A program made the position numbers and the translations under genes. A stretch of DNA of 64,000 bases from Strix aluco (lineage: Eukaryota > Chordata > Aves > Strigiformes > Strigidae): positions 93,540,994 to 93,604,993 of the forward strand of contig NC_133932.1 of assembly GCF_031877795.1 (NCBI RefSeq). Reading direction: 5' to 3'. Within the stretch, counting starts at the first letter, position 1. Every line of letters starts with the position of its first letter. Under the pieces are notes generated by a model, which was not told the DNA's origin, ran no database searches, and saw nothing but the letters and a program-made list of their open reading frames with translations. Shown in pieces: positions 13,001 to 27,013 of this stretch.

Positions 13001-14679
13001 AAAATAAGGTCATATAATGTGAAATGGATTTTTTTATATAATCAAGTGCTTAAAAGCTGTATTATATATACCTCCAGATTGTTTGTTTCTTTAGAATCAA
13101 TTATACTCTAAAAGTTGCTGTATGAGAAAACACTTAAGCTCTTCATGCACTGTACAGTGTGCTTGTTGCTATGTAAAAATTATAATAATAAAGATAAAAA
13201 GTCATTGCAGGTTTTAGCTAAGCATCCTAAATTTTTCATGATAGCTTCCATATTAATGTGAAGCAGCTATAGAGTTTCTACAGCAAAAGCCTATTCATAG
13301 TTCTGAGTAGCAATTACTGTTGATACTGCCATTAATGAATCATTAGAGACACCTGGGAATTGTGGCTGACCTGCTGTCTTGAAAATTTGGAAGTGGCATG
13401 GAAATAACACTTGAAAGCAATTTTGAAAGGTTTTCTAACAGATCACTTCCTGTCTGCAATGGTAGGATGCAATCTGAGATGAAGACACTTAAATATAGGC
13501 ATTTATCTGTAGGCAACTATATGCGCAAGAAGGGAGCGCAGCAGTGGCTTGAACGCAATTGGATAGTGTAATTTTAAATGCTGTGGTTTATCTCTCCTGG
13601 CCTTCAGGTTCTGCACTGGGAGGTCATGTGTTTCCCATAGATCTTGTGTCATATCTACAAACAAATATCTTAAACATCCTAGGGCACACAATAGGGTAGT
13701 GGATGTGTAAATTGAACAATAAAATTATTTCCTAGGTATCTAAACTTCCATTATCGTCAACAGAGATAGAGGGGAGGATTCAGCTGTGAAAACACAGGTA
13801 TATAGGGTTATTTTAGCTCCAACAAGGTATCCTACCTGCCATCCTCCTGCTTCTCTAGAGGGACACAGTCACATGTCCTATGTGCCATGCAGATATCTTA
13901 GATGACATATAACATCTCACTTATTGATGTTTAGTTATCCTAATCTGGAGACTAGATTATTCTTTCTGTTGTGATTTTAGAAAACATAGACACTGTGCTT
14001 GCTGAAGCTAAAAGTTCAAAACTGGTGCATATAGCAGATGCAGAAAAACCCTCTTCCTGAAGTTTCCTGAAGAGGATATTCTCTCCTGCTCCCATACTTC
14101 TGTCAGGAACAAGATAATGGAAGCTGAAGACTGAGAGCTGCAGTTTGTCTTAGAGGCCAGATATCACTGATCATCTGATATACTGTAAAAAGAAATCAGA
14201 AAAGGTAATAGTATATGGACAGTTTCTGGAACATCTAACAATAGTTTTGGCAAGTATATGCTCAAATAATGTTCTAAAGTGACTACATATTGCTTTCTGT
14301 ATGATTAAAGCTGCTATATATCAGAAATGTGGTTGTCTGTACTTCCAGAGAAGAGGTAAATCATGCAAAGATTTTACTTTCTAAGCAGTCATATGCTACT
14401 CAATTAATTATGTTTATCAATTTAAATTTAGGTAAGCAGAGTGGGGAAGTTTTATTTCTGGAGGTCTTCAAAGACCTCCTTCTATTTGCATGGAATTTGG
14501 GCTCAATTCCGTTGCCTAAGTACGGGTGTGTAATGCCACTTTAGGTGTCCTGGAGTATCCTTCTTGGATTTAATCTGTGTTCTAGAAGAGCGGGAATCTC
14601 CTATGAGCTCTCTGTCAAATTTGCCAAAGCTGAGCCCATCAGCCAGTTTGGTGACATATCCACAAAAACATATTTAAGA
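7011..14679. other. AT-rich intergenic sequence, no gene seen
   Basis: Frames are closed by frequent stops. Two patches are less AT-rich and more complex (7,020-7,350 and 11,720-12,060) and could be old repeats or regulatory DNA, but I recognise neither. A 12-bp palindrome CCCTAATTAGGG is at 10,299-10,310. Confidence 0.65.
10255..10420. promoter_or_regulatory. Candidate conserved regulatory element with homeodomain palindrome
   Basis: A complex non-repetitive segment centred on the perfect palindrome CCCTAATTAGGG (10,299-10,310), a back-to-back TAATTA homeodomain site. The left edge (GGCCAGATTTTCCAAAGAGC at about 10,226) resembles the start of an old sauropsid repeat, so an exapted repeat is an alternative. 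Confidence 0.25.
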
Positions 14680-15262
14680 AAGGGCAGAAAATGGTGGACA
14701 GACAGAGGAGGAGAGGAAAAAAAAGTGTGAGAAACAGCAGGGGGAACACCAAGGTCAGAGGAGAAAGAGGTGCTCCATGGTGCCAGAGAAGGTATTCACA
14801 CTGCAGGCTGTGGAAGAGACCACAGTGGAGCAGGGGATGTCCCTGAAGAAATCACAGTCTGTGGGGAGCCCCTGCCAGAGCAAGGGGAAGTGTGAGGAGG
14901 AAGGAGCAACAGAGAGGAACTGATCATCCTGCCTTGTCTCTTGGGGAGTGAAAGAGTGAAGCTGAGCTTGGAAAAGGGGGGAGAAAAGGTGTTGTTTTAA
15001 TGTTTATCTTGTAGTTCCCCACTACTCAAATTAATGGTTACATTTTAATTTTAATTGTCAATAAAATAAGTTAATTGTCCCAAGTCAGGTCTGGTTTTCC
15101 CCTGAATGTAATTGGTAAGTGATGTCCCTGCCTTTATCTTGACCCACGAGCTTTCTCATTCTTGTTCTTACTATTTGCTCCCTCCCTCCATCCCAGTGAA
15201 CGGCAGGAATAATCAGGCAGCTGGGTGGATGTTTGACTGTTAGCCAAGGCTAATTGACCACA
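14680..15262 (+). mobile_element. Degraded solo LTR of an avian endogenous retrovirus (class uncertain, perhaps ERVL)
   Basis: The stretch has the layout of an LTR 3' half: G/A-rich U3-like sequence with 'GGAGCAG' and 'GTGTGAGGAGGAAGGAGC' blocks, AATAAA at 15,060-15,065, a segment reading GGTAAGTGATGTCCCTGCC then TTATCTTGACCCACGAG, and a CA end at 15,261-15,262. I recall this block order from LTRs common in bird genomes; the match is from memory. The 5' boundary is unclear and could lie as far up as about 14,480. No gag, pol or env sequence adjoins it, and I could not identify a target-site duplication. Confidence 0.6.
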
Positions 15263-15529
15263 TTCCTTCAAAACAAAAATCTTGGTGTAGTTCTGGGGAT
15301 TGCTGCAGTAGTGATTTCAATAAATATCAGGCATGAGACTGTGTCTGATTTGATGTCCTCTGTCATTCTCCTAAAAAGCTTTGCACTTTCAGAGACTGCC
15401 ACATACTTCCATGCTGTGCTTTAGGGCACCCAACACACCTTTAGTTTCAGAAAACACATGACTTATAGCACAATTCTCACATTACTTAATGCCTTTTTGA
15501 ACTGAAATACATCCCCAGAAATAAAAATT

Positions 15530-17215
15530 ACATCTTAGGCCTACAGGGGAAACTACACAAGGCTCAGAGGGAGACCCATGATCAAATATTGTTTAGTGAG
15601 GGTATGGCCAGTCTCTTATAGGTGGGACTGGAGTTAAGCAGAGCAGATATAAGACACTCTATTCTGTAGTCTGGACACCAAGTGTGACTGCATTTTACAG
15701 TAGACACATAAAGTGTATTGAACAAAAGGATAAACAGTTCACCACTGAACAGAGCAGGCATAATGCGAAAGCAAGAAGGAGTAGTACTTATCATAACAGA
15801 CAGCAAAAAAAGCCACTAAGCATTTGGAAACCTATAGAGCAGTGTGCCACATACATCAGATTCCAAACCATAATCCTAAACAAAGTTATGTCGAATAGTG
15901 TTATGTTCTAGCAAAAGAAGAGAGCATTGAAGGCAAAGATGATTCTGCAGCTGCCTCCAACCTGTTACTGACAGAATACCAGAATACAGCTCATTTCTTT
16001 GTGATGGATGACTTCAGTATTGAATTACAATGCGAGAAATGTGGAAAAGACAGTGCAAAGGGAAAACTGGGATGAGGAATCATCAACCAAAATGATGACT
16101 TGTCAAATAACATTTGGTGTCTGATATAGTCTTCTCCGAATTCTCACGGAAAGAGTCAGATTTTTCAGATAGATAGAGAAAAATTTGACCACAACTGCAT
16201 CATATGAAGACAGGTCCTGTGGCTATGATACAACAGCGTGCCAGGCAGCAGGTGTCAGTGATGACTACAACCATTGCTCTGACAAACTAAAAATAAAACA
16301 AATAAAGATACCCTCTGATTAGGAAGTGACAAAGATCAACAGTACAAAACTGAAAACAAAAAGGTAGTGTGAGGAATTCCAACCTGGCCCTAAGAATAGA
16401 TATACACTGATGTATCAGGCTAAGGAAGCTGAATTGAAAGAAAAAAGGCAAGTACGCAGAGGCAATGTGATTCAGTTCAGCTGTCACAACTGAGGATCAG
16501 TGTACTCACAACAAGAATGGAAATACAGTGCCTCAATGAGAAAAGAGCATTTAAAGAGCTAAGAAATGCATGGCATGCTATGAAACTGCATGGCATACTG
16601 TGAAACCATATACTATTTTTGAGCAAGCAATATTAGAAATGGGACAATCAAAAGAGAAGGAGGAAAATTCTCATTGCTGAAACAGAAGAGATGGGGAGAT
16701 TCTTCAAAAGGAATCATTAACAACATCTCCTTATCTCAACTGCAGTTTTATATATAATATTTGAAACCACATAACTAATCCTACCTCTAACAGGATTTCA
16801 GGACAAGTTACAAGCAAGAGCTGAAAAACAACAAAGCAGCAGGATATAAAATCACAGCAGAAATACTAGAAGTATTTGACTTACCTCCCTGATGAAACTG
16901 ATAAATGTACTTAATGAAATCTAGGAAGGCAGAAAGAAAAAGCCTTTCTGAATAACAGAAATAAGGAAGCACGAGTAGAATACTGTGAAAGGGTGACCTC
17001 ATTGACTTCAACAACTGGAGACAACTTGTGCTGCTCTTCACCATAGCAAAAATCATTTCCTGTGTGATACAACACATCAGTAAGTATACACAACTTATAA
17101 AAGCAGACAAATTCCATTTGATAAATAAAAGAATAGGTCAAATATTTTTCCCTTAAACTGTACTCTTGATCCTCAGGGTGAGTCAACAGTACTTCCAAAA
17201 AAAGTCAATAATATC
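15530..17215 (+). mobile_element. RTE-clade LINE remnant: endonuclease and N-terminal reverse transcriptase
   Basis: Conceptual translation across stops and frameshifts shows an ordered series of RTE-type ORF2 motifs. An endonuclease start, GKLHKAQRETHDQIL, ends at 15,591, with SGHQ near 15,670 and GVVLIIT at 15,778, all in one frame. VMDDFSIELQCEKCGK near 16,000 resembles the GD-N-AKVG segment. GVSDDYNHCSDKLKIK (16,251-16,298) resembles the GSDH endonuclease end. RT motifs follow: ELKNNKAAGYKITAEILE (16,818-16,871), GDLIDFNNWRQLVLL (from 16,992) and IGQIFF (17,133), in the same frame as the endonuclease end. CR1 endonuclease has different motifs, so this is not CR1. The RT catalytic core and 3' end are absent. 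Many stops mark it as old and dead. A 20-bp imperfect duplication (16,568-16,607) lies between the two domains. Confidence 0.8.
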
Positions 17216-19394
17216 CACAAAAAAAAAAAAAAACTAGTAAGAAAGATCTTGATCCAAAAAAATTAGCTAAACAAAAACAAACTTTCCTGAAACTCTTATG
17301 ACAAAAGGTAACAACACATTGGTAGGCAAAAACATCAGAGAAAGAGAAAAACCCAACTAACTAGGTATTTCTGATTAAACGAGTTATTTTAATCTTCTAA
17401 CCTGATACCTTAATTCTGAAAGTTCACACTTAAGCTTCTAGGTCCTTAAACTACTCCTGTATTACATTCTGATATGTAAAGGAAAATAATAGTGAAGAAA
17501 TGAATGAATATGCAAAGGATTACAGGGATATTTTATGAAGCATCCATGAATCATCTTTCTTAAAACTCTTAATTCCTTTTTGTGCTCACCAAGACCACAG
17601 TCCTACATATAATTTTTGTAATATATATTTTCTATTAACTCTTCACTTGCCCTTGCTCTCACTTGAATAGGAGCTGTATCTATAAGAGCAATGTTTGTTT
17701 ACAGAAGGCTAATAGTCTTTTTCTTACAATAGTGGACTACACTGACCCTAGAAATCTGAGTGGGAGGACCAGTAGGACAGTGTAGAACCAGTCAGCAAAC
17801 TCTACCATTTTCTCAAAGGAGAAGACTTTTCTTAATCTCCATAAAGTTACACAAATATATAGTTCTATTTAATTTTTATAGCTTCAACCTCAAACCGTGC
17901 CTACAGTATTTAAAGGATATAACACAAATATTTAATTGCATTACAAAATAAAAGTTCAATAACTATATAATTTCTGTTGCCTTCTGATAAAAACATCAAA
18001 AAGGTAGATAAGGACCTGTTCAGATTCATGTTTTGTAGTTAATAAATCAACATGCCAAGACACTATCCAAATAACCTGAAATAGGATTTCTGTATTGTAT
18101 TACCTAATATTCATCATTTTTACTTCAATAATTTTTGTGTGTGCTCAATACCACTACAAAAGATTGGTGACTACAACTCAAAATAGAGTGCTAAGAATAC
18201 TCTGAAACAATATATTTGAGGATCTGAAATGGTTCTGGCATTAAAACATGTTGCCTGAAGGCTCTTATTCAGCATGGAAATTATTAAAGCCAGTCACATA
18301 CTTAAAAACAAGCTTATGGACAAATGTGTTAAGCATCAATGTTTAGTCACACTGTGACACTGCAATTGAAGCTGAATGTAAATTTGAAAAAAAAAATCTT
18401 CCTTTTTTTTATGTTCCACAAGGGGCAATATATATATCTGTGAAACCAGCAGATTTTTGTAATATGCACATGTCTTAAATATCTAAGCAAAATAAAGTGG
18501 ATAGAAATCTCAGAGGTAGGATAAACTGCAGAAGAAAGCTAACATTGAGTAGGCTTTATCACCTAAAGCTTTGTTCTATTTTGTCTGGATACGTAGACAG
18601 CTTATTCTCGAACTTTGAGCCTTCAAGCAGGAAACGGACAATACTGGGGAAAAATACTAAAGGGAATACTATATATTACTGAGATCTGCATAAGGATGAG
18701 ATTGACGGGATTTCCTTCAAAGAGTAAAAACAATGGCCCAAAAGAAGTATTTAGGTTTTAAAGAAGATTACGATTTAAGCAGGAGCACTCTATTAAGGAT
18801 GTGAAGTGAATGCATGGTATTTAAGGAATGCAAAAAGGAAAGAAGTTGAAATCAATATTGAACATCAGACAGAGAGTAGTAATCTGGCTTTCATACCTAG
18901 CTGACCAGTTTCTCAGTCAGTAAAAAGTGACATTACTTTGTTGACTCAGGAGCAGCCTGGAGACTGATAGCAGCTAGGGATTCAAGCCCTTGTACATTTT
19001 GATATGTTTTGTTTAAATTGGATAAAGGCTGAGGAGACTCAGCTACTAGTTACTAGTAAAAGGGGCCAAGTAAAGGGATGGCAGTAATAAAAAGATGGAC
19101 ATAGACACAAAAAACTAATTATACAGTGATTGCTCTGTAATATTTGTTGGGCTACACACTCTCGATCTTCTGTAGTGAGGGTCGAACAAGAAAACTGTTC
19201 CAGTAATGATGCAATCAGAAGGCATTAGAAGCATGTAGTAAATTAACAAAAAGATGGAATTCCCTTAAATGAATAAATATATAACAGGCACATATATACT
19301 TATGTGGTTAGTTACAGACTTTGTGATAAAAGTCTCCAAAGTTTGACCTGATAGCTAATTCTTTATCATGGAGATGGGATGGGAATGGGCTATG
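17216..19394. other. AT-rich intergenic sequence, no gene seen
   Basis: It begins with an A run (about 17,217-17,232) and is otherwise unique AT-rich sequence. No motif was recognised. Confidence 0.6.
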
Positions 19395-19655
19395 GGAATC
19401 AACTGGAATTGGGACATTAGGAAAATCTGGACATTAGGAAAAAATTTTTCACAGAAAGAGTGGTCAGACAGTGGAATAGGCTGCCCAGGGAGGTGGTGGA
19501 GTCACCATCCCTGGATGTGTTTAAGGGTTGTTTAGATGAGATGTTGGGGATATGGTGTAGGGGAGAACTTTGTAGAGTAGGGCTGATGGTTGGACTCGAT
19601 GATCCAAAGGGTCTTTTCCAACCTGAATGATTCTATGATTCTATGATTCTATGAA
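19395..19655 (+). mobile_element. CR1 LINE, truncated 3' end
   Basis: The end of CR1 ORF2 is readable ([18 protein letters not shown] at about 19,480-19,533), followed by the short 3' UTR and a terminal ATTCTATG-type 8-bp repeat, about three units, ending near 19,654. Severe 5' truncation is usual for CR1 insertions in birds. This is the clearest taxonomic marker in the window. Confidence 0.95.
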
Positions 19656-20409
19656 CTACTGTTGATTCACTAATCTGCCATGTAAAATTAAAAAAATCCC
19701 TATGTATACTTAAGAAGCTGTAATACATTCAACTCAGCCAGACACTAGTATGTTTGTGGGCATCATCACCACAAATACAAAATGAAGAGTAGATTTAATC
19801 ATTAAAACCACCTAGCATGGGTCCAAACCCACATGACTGGACAAAACTTGTGATAGTTTACAGACACTGAGAAGGAAAAAAACCTAGAATTAGGTAAAAA
19901 AATCCCATTACAAATACTTTGCAATGATTGACCAGTAAAATCAAAACAATTATTCAAGCCCTGAAAATATGTGCACTCCCAAATAACATTATGCATCAAT
20001 AGTCGATGGGCCTGCTCTCATGCGTAAAATTACTCAAGTGTATAAATTTTTCAGGACTGGGGCCAAGTAACATAATGCTACACAACAGAGCCCAAAGACA
20101 GTTGGCAGCCATTCAGAAAAAGTGCTGGGGGCAGCAGTATCAAAGCTGCAGATAGCTGAGTAAAATTAATAAAACTCTATGAATGAAAGATTAAAAAAAC
20201 CCAGATATTTTAGACTTTGCACAATGCCACTTTGCTTTTGCAGACTGTATGATCTTAAACTGGAAAGAAAGAGTCAAGCCAGTTACAGTAACAGGAAATA
20301 AGTCAAATTTGATTTGTATACTACAGAATGCTCTAATAATCTTAAAGAAAAAAAAAGGGAAGGGGGAAAAAAAAAAAGATGACAAAGACACCAGAAAATA
20401 AGCAAACAT

Positions 20410-20446
20410 GTTTACCATAGGTTTTACCATAGGATTTACCATAGTT
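20410..20446 (+). repeat. Short tandem repeat, 12-bp unit, about 3 copies
   Basis: The unit TTTTACCATAGG is repeated three times with minor changes. Confidence 0.85.
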
Positions 20447-23400
20447 TTTTTCAAGTCAAGTTGATCATGACTGTTTAAAAATAGCTAGAATAAATTCAGT
20501 CAACGAAGAAGAATTTAAAATATTAACATGATCACAGCAATTAAAAGATAACACAGTAAAGAGCAAAATGGATATAAAGAAAATTAAGATTGATGAAATT
20601 AAGAAAATAAGGTTTAATTGTAAACAAAGAAATTGGGTACCTAAACTGAAAGGAAAATGTGACATATTTTACAGTCCACTTGTGATAGAGGCCTGTCTCA
20701 GGTCACCTAGGACTTTTTTCACAGCATCATCTTAGGGTTTATAGTTTAGGTTTTCTGAATCTCTGCATTGAACATGCATACTTCTCTTCATTGACTGTAT
20801 AAGGAGACCAGACTCCTATCTCTGACACATAAACAAAGCATCTAAAGATAGATTCTGTGAGTACTGTCTGGAAGCAGCTGCCATAGAGTAAATCTAAGGA
20901 ACTGGCAGCCTGTAGTTGGAAATAAAAATCTAAAAGAATAAAACCTAAGGAAAAAAAACCCAAAAGAACATAATGTTTGAAAAGCGTTGGTTTTCCAGAA
21001 TTAAATCTATTAAATATATTTTTAAAAGTACAATAATACCTTTGCAACTGCAAATACAGTCTTACAAAAGGACTAAGAATCAATACAATTAACCAGAAGG
21101 ATCCAACTTGCATGTTTAGACATAGTCAAGATGTCTAGCAAAATGAAAAAAATCACCTTAGATGTTTGTCCTGTGTCTAGCTGAAAGGTTGGATAGTGCC
21201 AATAAAGATTTTAAAGAGACCTACCCTGAGGTTACTTTCACATTTCATCATAGGCATTCAAATGTGACCACGGACTTTTGTTAAAGATGCAACAATTAAG
21301 CAGGGTACGACAGTGTCTACTCCAAAGATCTTACAGTGCAAACATGTTTTATGTCAAGGAAAAAAATTGTCATGAGGATTTGACCTGTGAAGGACATTCA
21401 CATAGTTCAGCAGCACCTACAAGCATTTCCGCATGAGTTAGGATCCTCACTTTTGTCCTGAGTTGCATTAATTTTGGCTGTGAGAGAAGGTAAAGTGAAT
21501 ACCCTGCTATGTGTCAGATCTGATTCACAGAGTAAGCAATGGTATGTGAAGAGGGCATATCAAAAGTCTACAAAGCTCCATAATCTCAGTCATTCCCTAA
21601 ACATTTATTTATGTAAATAGACTAGGAAGCGTGCCTTGAAGATCAAAAAGTAGTGTAGTGAAATTACTTCTCTTAAAATGAGACTGGGAGGTTCAATGTT
21701 GTTTGATGGATTGAAGGAAAAGAGCTTACTGTTTCAGATATTAATTAAACAAAAGATAGCATTAATCTGACACTTACATGGTTCAAAACATGGGATATGT
21801 CCCTCATACCAGTATTTCAACAGTGGGTAAAGAAAGGAACAAGCTGCCTTTGTCCAGAACCTGTGATTAGGAAAGGCAACATCATAGGTCTACATTCTCC
21901 CTTTCCTTTAACCCTGCTTTTGGAAGACAGTCAGTCTTGGTATTATGACCTGGGAAAATGGACCCTGGATAATGAACTAGACCAGAAAAAAATCTCAAAC
22001 ACCTTTAGCAATTCATAGGTATTAAAACTTATTATCCTTAACTTTTCCACAGGTCACCAAAACCCACCCTTCTCTTTACAGTCATATTTAGAAGCAGATT
22101 AGACTGCGTATTCACAACACTGATCTTCACTTTCTAAACTATGGTTCAGTTTAGGTATTTGTAGTAACCCCAACAAATATAGCAAATCAACTACTAGAAT
22201 TACTTTCTGCTTCTTCTCTGTCTTTCTGGCAAAGACAGAAGGAGGCTAAATCATAATTCTGAAGGAATTTGCCCACTCCATGTTACATTTCATTACATAG
22301 TAATGCCGGTTACTATATGCAGTGTCACTATTACTCCAAAAGTATACGTATATATAAATAAAGAAAAAAACCCATAAATGTAATGTAAAAAGCAAAGGAG
22401 ACAGGGAGAGAGACAGAAAATCAAGACGACAAGAACTGCAGGTCATTCTAACGGATTATAAAAGTGAGGCCTAGAAAATAATTAATAACAGGCGATGAAC
22501 TACGACTAGTGTCGGATTCCCTGCCTCTCTCTGGGCTGGCATTAGATGCCATTATAAACTGAGGGAAGAATTCCCCAAATAATTGTAAATAGCCACGAGA
22601 GATTCTGCACACCAGCTAAGATGTGTCTATGGGCATGCTAACAAAAGCAGTTTCTTAGCAAGCAATATGCTGACCCTCTGGGACTGTTAACGAATCTGCT
22701 TTGTGGTAAACTTTTTAGGAGTACATGCTACAGACACTTTTTAAGTGTGTTGCTTTCTGAATTCTCTTATTTCCATAAAGTTTTTTGGACTGAAATTCAT
22801 ATTTCATTTTATTCAGGAGATTCCTGCAGCTCTGTTTTCCTGCACTACACATTTAGAATTAGGGCAGCTTTTTAGGAAACTGTTAGTTGTCATCTGCAGT
22901 TGAGAGTATTGTTTTCAGCTTTATTTTAAAGCAAGTTTTTTAGTTATCTTTGCACTGCTTCATTTATACATAATATCTAATCTGTAGTGTCTCTCTGGAA
23001 GCCAGACTGCTAAGAAATCATTCTTTTCTGTTGCTTTCTGTGAATGTTAAACTCCAGCTACCCATCATCATTTACAGCCTCTTCCCTACAGAGGGCACCT
23101 TTGCCTTATTGGAATTGCTTCTGCAAAAGAGAGAATCGGTGGTTATCAGAGAAAAAACTGAGCCTTAAAGCGAGATCAGACTCCTCACAGATACAAGGAC
23201 CTTGTTTGCCTAGACTTTTTAATTAACCAAGTTTTGTACTATAATTCAGCAGCAAGTAATAACAATGTGACATTCTGTATTATTACAGTATCTACCAAGA
23301 AATGAGGAGATGAACTGGAGATTGCTAGAACTTATATGAGAGGCCAATGAGTACTGAGATGAATTAAAGAGCATAAGTCTGGGGGGGTTTCTTTCCATCA

Positions 23401-24334
23401 ATAATTAAGGGTCTTGTCGTTAAAAAATGTTTCTGAGATGCATACTAAAAACATTGTCTGTGGGAAAACAAGCTGTAGAAAGTCAACCATTTCCCAAGTA
23501 AATCTTTCTAACAAACCTCCAATTAGTAATTGCTATCTGAAAGCTGTTCAAGTGGAAGAAAGGAAGATTTTATTCTCCTTTGTGGAGTTAGACTAACAAA
23601 ACTGACCCTAAAATTCTTATTTGGGAAAAATACCAATTGACTGCAAGACTGAGCCAAAAAGTAATTTTCTTCCTGATTTTTTTGTGTGCTATTATTTATG
23701 AAGTGTCAAGTATATCATTCACAGTATCTGCTGGTTCTGAATAAAACTAGCAATACTTCTGTATTCACTATTGTTTTTCAGCTCAATCTGTAACACAGTC
23801 TTCCTTTACAGGCCTTTCACTAATGTGTTAGGACAGATGCAAATGTCATTGATTTGTAAATGGCATCGTGAAAATTCTAAAGAATAATCTTTCCTCTGCC
23901 ATTTTATATCTGTCTGACTATTCAAAACAAGCTACAGCTGTAAAAAGAAGTGCAAGACATCACATTTATGTGACTCCCAAACAGGTCAGTACTATGTTAG
24001 TTCATATTAACTGGAGGAAAACACAGGAATAAATGCATCAGTCCTTTTGCATAATGCTTTTTTATGGTGTACCTATCAATAAAAGTTACAACTAGCCTTA
24101 TAAATTCAACAGCAGGCAACCTGTTGCAAGGAGACTCTAGCTTCCCCGGGCTGGTTTCTGGGACTGATGTTAACTGTAAAGAATCTAACACAAAACCCAG
24201 CAAGGAATGTGCCCTGCCTTCCCTAACATTTTTCTAGAAGTCTCTTATAGAAAATGCATTCATGTTTACATTTTCAGCTTCAAATACCCAGCACAAAAGC
24301 ACGAGAGCACAAAAACCTGAATCTCTAGTCCAGG

Positions 24335-24500
24335 CTGCTAAATTAATTAAGCAGGCCCCATATTAGTGAGTAATACTTTAATGCCATTGGAAAATTGTTT
24401 TAGGGAGTATTTTAGCAAGCTCCTCCTGTGTTATAATCTAACTTCCTTTTTATTTTCTAATTATAGGCCAAGGCTGGATTCCTCACTAATTAAGGAAACT
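24335..24500. promoter_or_regulatory. Candidate conserved non-coding element
   Basis: A complex stretch with several TAATTA-type homeodomain cores (near 24,340 and 24,485) and no repeat signature. Conservation is inferred from composition only. Confidence 0.22.
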
Positions 24501-27013
24501 TTTTTTTGAAGATTTCATTTCTAGGAGTCAATAAGATTGCAAGATTAAGAGCTTGTACCTATAAAAGTGTCCAATGTGAATATATGTTTCAAGACAGTTA
24601 CTGTAATATGAAACAGTTGAAACTACATTTGCACTAGTAAATTAAACAGTGCCAGGAATGTTCCCAGGTACTGCAACATGATGGTCTATACCGTAAAACT
24701 GTTTGAATGGCCCCTGGCACACTTTAAGCATCCTAAAACCCAATTCTTCGGTTCAGTTTGAGGGAGAGAAAAGCTGCATATCCCAGAGACCTTTCCCATC
24801 TGGCAGGCTGGTGCCTCTATCGTCTTTTGGACAGGACAAGAGTTTACACATACACGTATGTGCTAGTTGGCTTTACTGCATAGGACCATTCCCAGGCAAG
24901 TTTAATTTGCTAGCACAAGCATAGCCTCCAAATCTGTATTTACCGCAGCCATTATGTCACTGTATTTAAAAGTATTCAGCTATTGGCCTTTACTTGTAAA
25001 TTGTGTGCTGAGTTCTAAGTTTATATCAGTAGGAAACAAAACACTCAAGAAAACATTTTCTCAGTTATATATACTGCTATATGCATTATTTTCCTTGTAA
25101 TTGTTTCAGCTTGATAGTAAAAAATAAAACAAGAGTTGTTAAGAAAATGTTTGGTTTGAATATAGCTTTATGGTTGTAGATAGAACAGTTTAAAACAGAA
25201 AGTAAAAGCCATGGAATAACATTATAGAAGTATCTAAGCTACTTAGGAGCCCCACTTTCAAAACAGGACAAATTTACCAGTGGAGAACTGGTCTTTTATC
25301 AGCATGGGGTACCCCATAATACTGATAGCGAAGAGGCTGTACAGCCCAACAGCAAGTGTGCCTGAATTCAGCTCTTAAAATCTTTTCTCAGAAAGGTGAA
25401 ACAAACATTTACCTGAGAAGTAAGAGAGTCTACTTGGAGGTCTTCTTCCTGGTAGTAGTGTATCAGCCAACTGGCCTAAATTTTCAAAGAAAGAAACAGA
25501 GAAACCTTCACCATTGGAGACCTCATATTTAATCGCTCATGTTCACTGCTGCCATGTGGGAAACCTGACTTAGTTGTCTTGTTCTGTGGGAACGATAGAA
25601 GATGGATGTGTGAAAACAGGTTTCCCACCCTGCAAGTGACCTGCTTAACTGGTTATTAGCTGTACCACAGAATGCAAATATGGACACAAAAGTAAATAGC
25701 TTCATTTCAGCTTTACCTTGCTTGAAGCCCCCTGCTTGGGTGAACGTAGTGGACCCAAGCAAAGACTGTTTGTGATTAGGCATGGACTCTCTCTTAAAAA
25801 AAAAACCCAGCAACACTGAGATTTGTGGTTCCATCTCCATGTCCAGCAAAGGAAACCTACACAGTTGGTGAATTGTGTCAACATGAGCTTATGCACTAGG
25901 GGATTTAGGCACCTATTAAGTCATGCAACAACTGGTACTGTGAGTATGGCACCTGAATTTCTTTATGGATCTTAGTTGCCCTATCCCTCCTCATGGGTGA
26001 AAACAGAATAATCCTCGACTGCCTGAGAGTGATCATCAGATTGAAGAGTGTAATTAAGCAAAAGCACAACAATTAAAACTCTTTCTAACCAGCTAGATTA
26101 AAACAACTCGGATGGTGATAGTTCATTTTTCTTGCTTTGAAGTCTATATTTTAAGTTTATACTCACATTTTTAGGAGAACAAGCTTTAATAAAACCCACT
26201 TGCTAGTATATACTTTTGACTCAAAAATATTTTGTATGGATAAAATTTTATTACTGTAATTCACCTTCTATATTTTTACAATTTTCTTAAATTAATTTCT
26301 TACTCAAATGTATTCACTGCTTTTCCCCTAAAATTTCCTTTGCTTTTCAAAAATATAGGAATCAAATGTGATTTTCTTTTTTTATTCTTTTTGGTACTTT
26401 TATGACTCAGCTTCTTTCTTTCCAGTGTTAAGTACCTACTTATAGATCTACAGCTGTGCCTAAAGCTAAGAATGTATCGAGGAATTGCTGTCTTCATAAA
26501 TCTATTTTTATTGGATAAATATTCCAAGAATTTACTTTGTATAAGCACTCAAATACATAAGCTTAAAGTCCAGTATTCATACTAATAAAATTCAATTGCA
26601 TGTAAATCACTGAGCACTGAAGAGGAACAGACAACAGTGAAGTTATATTATTTATAAATTCAAGCAAATAGTCATAATAAAAGTCTTCTGCCATTATCCA
26701 TAAAAATCAACAGTGTATATTTTAAGAGAACTTATTCTGGCCATATTACCCCTATTAAGTCTACCGTAAAGATACAGGAACTTCTTTTTATGTTTTATAT
26801 CTATGCCAAGTATTATATTGTTTTAAAATAAGTGTCTTTTTTGAAAATGTGAAAATAAAGAAAATCAGGACTTTGTGCACATTATTTTCAACTACTTTGG
26901 TATTCAGTGCCTTCTGTATTTATGGGTTTGTGTGACAAATTTTTGGCATAAATGACTATTTGAGTGTATATTTTGATGCTTATGATTGATGAAGAAATAC
27001 ATAGCAACAATAA

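Noticed and set aside
16287-17198. Minus-strand frames of 66-100 codons
   Set aside because: They are antisense to the RTE remnant, which is read on the plus strand.
20739-21113. 124-codon minus-strand frame with hydrophobic stretches
   Set aside because: Typical of AT-rich sequence. No membrane-protein family resemblance, no neighbouring exon or promoter feature.
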